In this document: in pieces, positions 1 to 5,243 of the stretch
Layout: every line of letters begins with the position of its first letter
How positions within the stretch are numbered: the stretch's first letter is position 1
Assembly (NCBI GenBank): GCA_904502135.1
Contig: CAJGDE010000094.1
Location: forward strand, 1 to 7,044
Length of the DNA: 7,044 bases
Direction: 5' to 3'
DNA from: Kiritimatiellia bacterium
Lineage (GTDB): Bacteria; Verrucomicrobiota; Kiritimatiellia; RFP12; UBA1067
The notes under the pieces: model-generated
What the model was told of the DNA's origin: nothing
What the model saw: the letters and a program-made list of their open reading frames with translations, nothing else
The model's database searches: none
Made by a program: the position numbers and the translations under genes

Positions 1-50
1 TTCGTTTCATGCTTAAGCCCTATTTTCTTTATTGAGGAACATATTATATC

Positions 51-131
51 ACGATTCCAAGACCCCTTGCAAGGCCAATTCTCACGATTCCAAGACCCAT
101 GGAAAACCATTTTCCCACGATTCCTAAACCC
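51..131. repeat. 33-bp tandem repeat, two full units and one partial
   Basis: The core ACGATTCCAAGACCC begins at 51, 84 and, as a two-mismatch version, 117, giving an exact 33-bp period. The 18-nt remainders differ in sequence, but each of the first two holds a small dyad: CCTTGCAAGG at 65-74 and ATGGaaaaCCAT at 99-110. Thirty-three is a multiple of three, so the minus strand can be read as an 11-residue repeat, but I found no start codon with a ribosome binding site to support translation. The function is unknown. The core and spacer are too short for a CRISPR array. Confidence 0.75.
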
Positions 132-142
132 TTCTACCTCTC

Positions 143-336
143 TCATATAATCAGTATGTCGCCGCCGAAAAGACACATCTCCTCCCACTTATCGCACTTA
201 TCGGCGAACTGCGGCTGGCGCATCAGAAGTTGCCGCCAGGCAAGCGGCTTGAGCTTCGACCAATCGCAGCGATCGGCAAACTCCGGCCGCCGAGACAAAA
301 TCCGTGTCTAAGCCCAAATATCATTTTGAGGAGATA
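143..336 (-). pseudogene. 3' remnant of the tandem-repeat protein gene
   Basis: Read on the minus strand, this segment resembles the repeat protein at 6198-6533. It has the start-like part SPQNDIWA, then an in-frame TAG (308-310), then RILSRRPEFADRCDW and a further RQPQFADKCDKW unit, ending at a TGA at 143-145. The intact copy has 25 more residues between the two parts. The junction lies where two successive repeat units share CCCAAGC (plus strand, 6401-6407 and 6476-6482), so one unit was probably lost by recombination between units. The stop replaces a conserved repeat Trp (TGG to TAG). The frame is continuous with the sigma-like remnant upstream, so the debris would be one ORF but for this codon. 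There is no start of its own. A recoded or short translated product is possible but unsupported. Confidence 0.75.
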
Positions 337-540
337 AATCGGCAAAAACACTTTCGAGTTCTCTAGCCATTTCTTCAACATACTTTGCATGAACAACGCC
401 ATGCTCCCTCATGTGGCTAAGATAAGACTTGGCCCGCCAATAAAGAGCCCAAAACCAACCGTTTTCTGTTTTAGGCATTTTATCGCCACAAGCCTCCCTA
501 TCCTTTTTCTTCATCAACTTGTCAAAGGCGGACTCCACTG
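337..540 (-). pseudogene. 5'-truncated copy of the ECF-like sigma factor gene
   Basis: The minus-strand translation, about 66 residues from VESAFDKLM to ELESVFA, closely matches residues 45-110 of the sigma-like protein at 5244-5843, including GWFWALYW and SYLSHMREHGVVHAKYVEEMA. The first 44 residues, the start codon, the ribosome binding site and the intervening leader are missing: sequence corresponding to about 5712-5890 of the intact copy has been removed, joining the gene body to the 135-bp repeat. The 3' part encoding the region 4 helix-turn-helix is also missing and is replaced by repeat-protein sequence. The only in-frame start is a TTG at 547 with no Shine-Dalgarno sequence, so it is called a remnant. 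What survives is most of region 2 without its N-terminal part. Confidence 0.8.
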
Positions 541-675
541 AAATCAATTTTAGAAACTAAAAAAGCGACGCCCCAAGGCCCCGCTTTTCTAAATCTCTCG
601 ATAAAACGAATGGCGCACGCTTACCAATCTTTTCACAACTATCTTCGTCTGTCCCTCATGCCAATCCATGCATGC
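541..675. repeat. 135-bp terminator-bearing repeat, left copy
   Basis: This aligns without gaps to 5891-6025 with about 12 differences in 135 positions (my count by eye). It holds the hairpin terminator at 559-588 and then a segment whose minus-strand reading includes AWIGMRDRRR, against AWIDMRDRRQQL in the right copy, so it may derive partly from the end of a lost gene. It directly abuts the stop codon of the small cysteine protein at 675-677. On the other side it joins the truncated sigma-like remnant. Confidence 0.85.
559..588 (-). terminator. Intrinsic terminator of the clpP operon
   Basis: On the minus strand, a stem AAAAGCG / CGCTTTT (582-588 pairing with 561-567), with a further GCC/GGC pairing inside the loop, is followed by a run of six T (564-559). 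It lies about 90 nt past the last gene of the operon. The A-rich other flank means it could also act on plus-strand transcripts. Confidence 0.7.
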
Positions 676-824
676 TACTTCTTTTTACATTTGGGGAATT
701 TTATAAAACCTTCGACAGTATGACTATCTCCCTCATGCTGAATTATGAGTTCAGGTCCATAGCTTTCACATCCGCAGTTGAAACAGCGCCGAAATACATT
801 TTTTCTGACAATCTTTTTCACCAT
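675..824 (-). CDS. 49-aa cysteine-containing small protein coupled to clpP
   Basis: The ATG at 824 follows the clpP stop codon after a single nucleotide (TGA-T-ATG), an arrangement typical of translational coupling. The reading frame runs 49 codons to a TAG. The N-terminus is basic (MVKKIVRKN), followed by RRCFNCGC with Cys14, Cys17 and Cys19, and a late Cys46 in FPKCKKK. The C-x2-C knuckle resembles the first half of a zinc ribbon, but the second CxxC is incomplete, so metal binding is only suggested. ClpX carries its own four-Cys zinc domain, but spacing and sequence here do not match it. The gene ends exactly where the 135-bp repeat begins, so its C-terminus may have been clipped. It could be a Clp accessory factor or an unrelated passenger. 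Confidence 0.6.
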   Translation of the reverse strand: MVKKIVRKNVFRRCFNCGCESYGPELIIQHEGDSHTVEGFIKFPKCKKK

Positions 825-825
825 A

Positions 826-1404
826 TCACAGCACCTTATCTACAATGCCCCAGTTTTTGGCATCTTCAGCCGACATAAAGTAATCACGGTCGGTATCCTG
901 TTTTACCTCTTCAATGCTCTTGCCTGAAGTCTCGGCAAGAATCCCGTTCAGAACATCTTTAAGGCGCAAAATCTCGCGCGCCGTTATCTCGATGTCGCTC
1001 GCCTTTCCTTGCGCGCCACCCCAGGGCTGATGAATCATAATCCTCGAATTTGGAAGCGCATGACGGCGCCCTTTCTCACCGGCGGCAAGCAGGATCGCGC
1101 CCATTGACGCCGCCCGCCCGACGCAATACGTCGCTACGGGACATTTTATCATCCTCATCGTATCAAGAATGGCAAAGCCCGCCGTAACACTGCCGCCGGG
1201 TGAGTTGATATACATGGATATCTCCTTCTCAGGATCCGCCGCCTGCAGAAAAAGAAGCTGCGCGACAATAGCGTTAGCCATTCCGTCCTCAACCTCACCG
1301 CCTACAAAGACGATGCGGTCCTTTAAAAGACGCGAGTAGATATCGTACGCACGCTCTCCGTTACCGGTTTTTTCAACCACCATAGGAATCAAACTTGCTT
1401 TCAT
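826..1404 (-). CDS. clpP: ATP-dependent Clp protease proteolytic subunit ClpP
   Basis: ClpP is the cytoplasmic serine peptidase that forms a double heptameric chamber and degrades proteins unfolded by an AAA+ partner. This 192-aa protein is full length and recognisable end to end: IPMVVEKTGNGERAYDIYSRLLKDRIVF near the start, INSPGGSVTAG (66-76), GRAASMGA with the nucleophile Ser100, MIHQPWGG with His125, and DTDRD with Asp174. The His-to-Asp spacing of 49 equals that of E. coli ClpP. The start is set by AAAGGAG a few nucleotides upstream. It begins 18 nt after the AAA+ gene and is followed 1 nt later by a 49-aa ORF. No clpX lies in the window, so the adjacent AAA+ protein is the obvious candidate partner, though a clpX elsewhere in the genome is likely. 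Confidence 0.97.
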   Translation of the reverse strand: MKASLIPMVVEKTGNGERAYDIYSRLLKDRIVFVGGEVEDGMANAIVAQLLFLQAADPEKEISMYINSPGGSVTAGFAILDTMRMIKCPVATYCVGRAASMGAILLAAGEKGRRHALPNSRIMIHQPWGGAQGKASDIEITAREILRLKDVLNGILAETSGKSIEEVKQDTDRDYFMSAEDAKNWGIVDKVL

Positions 1405-1422
1405 TTTTTACTCCTTTCAATT

Positions 1423-3600
1423 TTAAAACCCGATTTTCGTGTACGAGGACCCATCCTTCTTCAAGGAACACTCTTCCTTCAATGCCGCGATAAGCTCGGA
1501 GTTCGACTGACTTTCCCCGAGATAGAACACCTCCTGACGGACCGTGCGGAAATCGCCGGGCGCAAGGTTGCAGATTCCTTCAAGTTCCGCCGCGTCCTCC
1601 TGCGAAAGCTGAGTCTTGAACATCCGCTCGAAGAAGAGATTCTTTCCGGCGTCGTCGAGATAGCCGAACTCAAGCTTGAACGTAAACCTGCGCATTGTGG
1701 CAGGGTCGAGGTTCCTGCAGAAGTTAGTGGCGGCAACCATCACGCCGTTGAAGTTCTCCATCTGCTGAAGAAGTTCGTTGACCTGCGTCACCTCCCAGTT
1801 GGCGCGCGCGTTCTCGCGGTTCTGAAGGAGCCCGTCGACCTCATCAAAAAAGAGAATCGCCTTCTCCGCTTCCGCCTGACGGAAGGCTCTGGCGATATTC
1901 TTTTCCGACTCGCCGACATACATGCCGAGAATGTCGCTCCCTTTTACGACCAGAACCTTGCGGTCGAGCGTCTTGCCGAGATACTTCACAAACTCCGTCT
2001 TACCGGTACCGGGAGGTCCGTACATGAGAAGATTCATACGAGGCTTATCCGCCGCTCCTTCGCTGTACGACACGTCAAGATAGTTCCCGACCGCCTTGAC
2101 GACCCTATTGAGCGAAATTTTACCCTTGATATTGAGACCCTCGAGCGAATAGTCCTTTGCGGGCAGAAATTTATTCGATTCCTTCACCCCCATCAGCTTG
2201 CAATGCGGCTTCATAAGAGTTGCGATAAGTTCCTCAGTTTTATCTGAACTGGGCTTCATGCGCTTCACATTTTCGAGAACCGTGGAAATGCCACCTGCGC
2301 TCGTCTCGTATTTTGCCGCGTACTCCGCAATTTTTGACTCAGGAATGAGGCCTGCGATATCGTGCTTGGCGACGAGGTTCCTCCAGATTGCTTCGCGCTG
2401 GGCGCTGTTCAGACGTTCAAAGCAAATCGAGTAGTCGAAGCGGCGGCGGACCGACTCGTCCATCGCCTCCGGCGGCGCGTTGGATATCCAAACCGTCGGA
2501 ATCTTCATCTCGTCGAGTATCGTATTTGTAACCCCCTTCTCTGTAGTTCGACCGCCGCTAAATCCGAAGCTGAAACCGAAGGGACTGAATCCACCGGAAT
2601 TTCCGCGAAGCAGTTCGTCGGCCTCATCGACAATTATCAGACTTTCGGAAGTATCTTCCTGTTCATTGCAGACGCGGATTCCTATCATACGCGCTTCCGA
2701 CTTCATATTTTTGCCATCCTCGTCACCCTGGGCGATTTCATAGGAAACGCGTCCGAGTTCTTTCGCGAGTGAGCGGGCGAAGGATGTTTTTCCCGTGCCG
2801 GGAGCACCGTAAAGAAGAATATTGCACTTCCCTTCCGTTGCCGCAACCATCTTCTTGAGTATTTCGCCATCCCTCGATGAAAGGTCGCCGAAATAAGACC
2901 AAGGAAGAACATCATCAGCATCGCTTTTACGGTAGAAGCGCCGGTCGATTGCACTGTCGGAGGAGCCGTCCATGAATCCGCCGATCGTGCGGCTCGAGAA
3001 ATCAAAGTCGTTGTCGATGAGATTAAATCTGCGCAGATTCCCCTTGGGAGACATCGCCTCCATCACCTCATGATACGAGCGGTCAAGCGCCATCGCATAA
3101 TAAAGCGGCTTCTCGCGATCATCAACGCGGACGGGCCAGGAGAAACACGTTTCCGTGCGAACGTAGGCGAAAGTGAGAATTTCAGTCTCGAGCTCGGAAA
3201 GTTTCAGCAGCTTCGCAAGTTCGCCGATGCGCGTTTCAACGATATCCTTACCCTTCTCTTTACTGTCCTTGAGCATATAGTCACAGATAGAATCAAGAAC
3301 GATTCTACATTTGGGACGCAAACGACCGTAGTTCCACAAGGCGCAAAACACCTCATCAAGTGAATCGCTTAAGTCAAGCCGACCGCGACGGAACTTGACG
3401 TTCTTCATATCCTCCAGTTCCTCCTCGGAATAAGCAAGCTCGATGAGCTCGACCGCTTTATCGTGATCAAAGCAATTGCGCACGACATCGAAAAAATCGT
3501 CGTCATGGCAATCCCCGTCATAATTCTTGACCATATTCCCCCAGCACTTCAAAAGTTTCTGTAAAAGAAATGTCTGAGGTACTCTCTTGAATTTAGCCAT
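1423..3600 (-). CDS. Double AAA+ ATPase, possible ClpP-linked unfoldase
   Basis: This 725-aa protein has an N-terminal helical part (about 1-230) and two AAA+ modules. Module 1 has Walker A GAPGTGKT (265-272), Walker B LIIVDEAD (321-328), sensor-1 Asn374 and RRR (385-387), with a Gly/Phe-rich insertion at 335-350. Module 2 has GPPGTGKT (528-535), the pore-loop-like GMYVGESE with Tyr561-Val-Gly, Walker B FFDEVD (584-589), sensor-1 Asn626 and MRRF (636-639). Module 2 resembles a bacterial family I recall with WEVTQVNE and PYVGE motifs. Both ATPase sites look intact, while only module 2 shows an aromatic-hydrophobic-Gly pore motif. The protein ends YTKIGF; IGF is the ClpX tripeptide that binds ClpP, although in ClpX it sits in an internal loop. 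The start at 3600 follows AGGAG; a longer reading from 3699 overlaps the upstream gene and lacks support. The substrate is unknown. Confidence 0.9.
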   Translation of the reverse strand: MAKFKRVPQTFLLQKLLKCWGNMVKNYDGDCHDDDFFDVVRNCFDHDKAVELIELAYSEEELEDMKNVKFRRGRLDLSDSLDEVFCALWNYGRLRPKCRIVLDSICDYMLKDSKEKGKDIVETRIGELAKLLKLSELETEILTFAYVRTETCFSWPVRVDDREKPLYYAMALDRSYHEVMEAMSPKGNLRRFNLIDNDFDFSSRTIGGFMDGSSDSAIDRRFYRKSDADDVLPWSYFGDLSSRDGEILKKMVAATEGKCNILLYGAPGTGKTSFARSLAKELGRVSYEIAQGDEDGKNMKSEARMIGIRVCNEQEDTSESLIIVDEADELLRGNSGGFSPFGFSFGFSGGRTTEKGVTNTILDEMKIPTVWISNAPPEAMDESVRRRFDYSICFERLNSAQREAIWRNLVAKHDIAGLIPESKIAEYAAKYETSAGGISTVLENVKRMKPSSDKTEELIATLMKPHCKLMGVKESNKFLPAKDYSLEGLNIKGKISLNRVVKAVGNYLDVSYSEGAADKPRMNLLMYGPPGTGKTEFVKYLGKTLDRKVLVVKGSDILGMYVGESEKNIARAFRQAEAEKAILFFDEVDGLLQNRENARANWEVTQVNELLQQMENFNGVMVAATNFCRNLDPATMRRFTFKLEFGYLDDAGKNLFFERMFKTQLSQEDAAELEGICNLAPGDFRTVRQEVFYLGESQSNSELIAALKEECSLKKDGSSYTKIGF

Positions 3601-3616
3601 GCTTCTTCTCCTTACT

Positions 3617-3829
3617 TTATGCAAAGAACTCTTCAGCGGACACAAACAAATCTTCAGCGTTATCAGAATGGATGTCCGGTTCTTTTTTTGAACACTCATC
3701 CAATTTTTGAACTCGTTCAGTTGTGTTTTTGGCGATATAGTCTATCGCTTTATTTCGTGAAATATTGCGGATTTTCATTACCATCTGTATTTTTGTTTCC
3801 TCGAATAGTGTTGTTCTTTTTTTTGCCAT
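3617..3829 (-). CDS. 70-aa unknown protein upstream of the AAA+ gene
   Basis: I do not recognise this protein. The start ATG follows AAGGAA at about 8 nt, and the stop lies 16 nt before the AAA+ start, so it is very probably co-translated in the operon. The N-terminal half is basic (MAKKRTTLFEETKIQMVMKIRNISRNKAIDYIAKNT in outline, residues 1-36) and may be helical or DNA-binding. The C-terminal third is acidic and ends SAEEFFA. A small protein with a charged, probably flexible tail beside an AAA+/ClpP pair could be an adaptor, an inhibitor or a substrate; none of these is shown by the sequence. It has no signal peptide, membrane segment or Cys pair. Confidence 0.65.
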   Translation of the reverse strand: MAKKRTTLFEETKIQMVMKIRNISRNKAIDYIAKNTTERVQKLDECSKKEPDIHSDNAEDLFVSAEEFFA

Positions 3830-3890
3830 GTTACGATTCCTTTTTTAATATCCACTTACAGCAAGCAATAACCGTGCCAATACGTCGACC

Positions 3891-4067
3891 TTACAAAATA
3901 CCCGACATATTTGTAATTCCATAGCGCAGTTTAAGCTGCCGCCGGATCTTTTCCAGCGCGCGCTTTTCTATCTGACGCACACGCTCGCGCGTCACCCCCA
4001 TAAGTTGCGCAGTCTCCTCAAGCGTATGGGTTACGCCGTATCCGTATTTAAGTTCTTTATCTTTCAT
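3891..4067 (-). CDS. Stand-alone sigma-70 region 4 protein
   Basis: This 58-aa protein is nearly all sigma-70 region 4.2. THTLEETAQLMGVTRERVRQIEKRALEKIRR (residues 13-43 in outline) matches the -35-binding helix-turn-helix of primary sigma factors, including the recognition helix VTRERVRQIE. Regions 1 to 3 are absent and no region 2 is encoded alongside. The start at 4067 is set by AAGGAGG 7 nt upstream; an ATG at 4106 in the same frame has no such site and adds 13 unlikely residues. Lone region 4 proteins could bind -35 DNA or the RNA polymerase beta flap as regulators, or act as half of a split sigma factor, as B. subtilis SigO-RsoA does. Its place in the clpP operon suggests self-regulation or a target of the protease (inference). 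Confidence 0.85.
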   Translation of the reverse strand: MKDKELKYGYGVTHTLEETAQLMGVTRERVRQIEKRALEKIRRQLKLRYGITNMSGIL

Positions 4068-4121
4068 ATACAATCCTCCTTTGCATAACACAAAAACGTC
4101 GCCCAAAGCGAATCTTACGCC

Positions 4122-4388
4122 TTAATACAGAAACATCCTGGCCTCTTCAGAATCGGGATCGACCAGCTTAAGTTGCACGTGCATTTCCCGTCCTTTGAAA
4201 TCCAATGTCTTCACAAACCCCAACCAGCCGAGTTCGTTCAATTCCTCCTGCAGCCGTTCAAACCGCTCATCAACAACCATTTTCGTAAAGCTTTTCCCGC
4301 GAATAAGATTGTTCATCTTATCGAGAACTGCCTCTGCCTTCTCGCGATTCTTTTCCTCTTCCATGCTATACTCAATATCATTTTTCAT
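4122..4388 (-). CDS. 88-aa unknown acidic protein, first gene of the clpP operon
   Basis: I do not recognise this protein. It starts at an ATG preceded by AAAGGAGA about 11 nt upstream and ends 54 nt before the sigma region 4 gene. The first half is very charged and likely helical (MEEEKNREKAEAVLDKMNNLIR, residues 9-30 in outline, then ERFERLQEELNELGW, 41-55). The second half looks like beta strands (GFVKTLDFKGREMHVQLKLV, 57-76), and the tail is acidic. It has no Cys, signal peptide or membrane segment. It is first behind the candidate promoter at 4429-4457, so it is expressed with the AAA+ and clpP genes. An adaptor or regulatory role is possible but not shown. Confidence 0.75.
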   Translation of the reverse strand: MKNDIEYSMEEEKNREKAEAVLDKMNNLIRGKSFTKMVVDERFERLQEELNELGWLGFVKTLDFKGREMHVQLKLVDPDSEEARMFLY

Positions 4389-4428
4389 TTTAATTTAATC
4401 TCCTTTCAGTTATTAGAACCGCTGGCAA

Positions 4429-4457
4429 AACATAATCTTACAAACTTTCAATATCAA
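4429..4457 (-). promoter_or_regulatory. Candidate sigma-70 promoter of the clpP operon
   Basis: On the minus strand, TTGATA (4457-4452) and TATGTT (4434-4429) are separated by 17 nt. Each agrees with the -35 (TTGACA) or -10 (TATAAT) consensus at four or more positions, and the spacing is optimal. It lies just past the terminator of the upstream unit and about 40 nt before the 4388 start codon, as expected for a first-gene promoter. Confidence 0.45.
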
Positions 4458-4468
4458 AAAAGTCTTTT

Positions 4469-4540
4469 TCACTGACTAAAAAAAGCAGCGCCCGAAGACG
4501 CCGCCTGTTTAGTATTACTTAGTACACTCACTTCGTTCAT
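4469..4540 (-). CDS. Possible 23-aa micro-ORF running through a terminator
   Basis: An ATG at 4540 follows AAGGAG with 8 nt spacing, just after the stop of the molybdenum-carrier-like gene. The frame reads MNEVSVLSNTKQAASSGAAF and three more residues before TGA. Its second half is encoded by the terminator hairpin itself, so translation and hairpin folding would compete. The composition (Ala/Ser-rich end) follows from the hairpin, so the frame could be accidental. The strong ribosome binding site is the only positive evidence. Confidence 0.25.
   Translation of the reverse strand: MNEVSVLSNTKQAASSGAAFFSQ
4478..4504 (-). terminator. Intrinsic terminator with C(UUCG)G tetraloop
   Basis: The minus-strand RNA forms an 8-bp stem GCGGCGUC / GGCGCUGC (two G-U pairs) closed by a UUCG tetraloop (4504-4485), followed directly by seven U (4484-4478). 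This is a strong rho-independent terminator. It ends the sigma/molybdenum-carrier unit and separates it from the clpP operon promoter about 20 nt downstream. Confidence 0.9.
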
Positions 4541-4556
4541 TATCAATACTCCTTGA

Positions 4557-5141
4557 TTAATCCACATCAGCGTGTTTGCCGGTGATCATATCCTGCAACG
4601 CCTCAATCAGCAATCTACGGGTAGACTCCTGAATACCAACTGCTTTACTCTCTCGTGGTCCAGCAACATTCAGAACAAACGGTATAGGATGCTCCTGTCC
4701 AAAAAATTGCGCCAGCCATCTCTGAACCTTTCCAACAGCGTCATTTTCATCTATTGCCACCACTAAATGCGAACGCATCATCTCTTCACAAAAATGCCGG
4801 GTTTTCAACGTACCTCCGCTAAGCGGATATGTATTTGTAACAATCAACGTTGCATGCGAATCTGCCACATTGCGTCTCGTGCGGACAAGATAATTTGAGC
4901 TTCCGATCTCATGCATCTTTTCACGATAACAAGATGGAATCGTGCCATCCTCCGCACGCCAACCTTTTGGTGCCCAACCTCCCCAGTCAAGACCAATATC
5001 CATTGCCGCCTGCAATCCACCGCGATCGGCACCTGTCTGACCTCCTGAGACTATTTTGAATTCATTCTTCTGCATCATCTTTACCAAACATCCCTTCAAA
5101 TTACGGGAAATCCCATCATCCTTTCTTTTAACTGGTTCCAT
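4557..5141 (-). CDS. Putative molybdenum carrier family protein (SLOG-like)
   Basis: Up to 194 aa, with the signature of the putative molybdenum carrier family (Pfam MoCo_carrier type, related to the Rossmann-like SLOG/YpsA fold). Visible are the nucleotide-binding loop SGGQTGADRGGL (32-43), GGWAPKGWRAEDG (54-66), TRRNVADSHATLIV (88-101), SGGT with a following Thr (108-114) and LNVAGPRESK (157-166). The motifs suggest binding of a nucleotide or cofactor-like ligand; despite the name, a molybdenum role is not proven for most members. The start is uncertain: ATG 5141 has no Shine-Dalgarno sequence but overlaps the stop of a 29-aa ORF (coupling), whereas ATG 5078 or 5075 (MMQKNEFKIVSGG) gives the usual family N-terminus behind a distant GAAGGGA. 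It lies downstream of a sigma-like gene and before a strong terminator. SLOG proteins often occur in accessory or defence contexts; no partner here proves that. Confidence 0.88.
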   Translation of the reverse strand: MEPVKRKDDGISRNLKGCLVKMMQKNEFKIVSGGQTGADRGGLQAAMDIGLDWGGWAPKGWRAEDGTIPSCYREKMHEIGSSNYLVRTRRNVADSHATLIVTNTYPLSGGTLKTRHFCEEMMRSHLVVAIDENDAVGKVQRWLAQFFGQEHPIPFVLNVAGPRESKAVGIQESTRRLLIEALQDMITGKHADVD

Positions 5142-5217
5142 TTACATAAACTACAACCACAGCTTCACCATTAAGTGTTCCTTCAACAATATGTTCATTC
5201 CAAATTATTTCTGACAT
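5128..5217 (-). CDS. 29-aa leader ORF overlapping the molybdenum-carrier-like gene
   Basis: ATG 5217 has an excellent Shine-Dalgarno sequence (GGAGG, 5 nt spacing) and the frame runs MSEIIWNEHIVEGTLNGEAV and nine more residues to a TAA at 5128-5130. That stop overlaps the first codons of the 5141 reading of the next gene by 14 nt in a different frame. It sits 26 nt after the sigma-like gene. The peptide looks like a beta-hairpin fragment (EGTLNGEAVVVVYVNG), so it may be a real small protein, a coupling leader, or the remnant of a longer N-terminus lost by a frameshift. Confidence 0.5.
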   Translation of the reverse strand: MSEIIWNEHIVEGTLNGEAVVVVYVNGTS

Positions 5218-5243
5218 TTTTACCTCCTTCAAAAATCGCTTCT

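Noticed and set aside
51..131. CRISPR array
   Set aside because: The constant part is 15 nt and the variable part 18 nt, too short for known repeats and spacers, and no cas gene is present.
308..547. Intact 79-aa gene starting at TTG 547
   Set aside because: There is no Shine-Dalgarno sequence, the start lies in a deletion junction, and the product is a fragment of the 5244-5843 protein plus nonhomologous tail.
675..824. Detached ClpX zinc-binding domain
   Set aside because: ClpX has C-x2-C-x18-C-x2-C with a different surrounding sequence; this protein has C-x2-C-x-C and a single late Cys.
3070..3363. Plus-strand ORF inside the AAA+ gene, and similar plus-strand frames elsewhere
   Set aside because: They are antisense shadows of strongly supported genes, without ribosome sites or recognisable motifs.
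3601..3699. 33-residue N-terminal extension of the AAA+ protein from 3699
   Set aside because: It overlaps the 70-aa gene, has no ribosome site, and the ATG at 3600 has a strong AGGAG.
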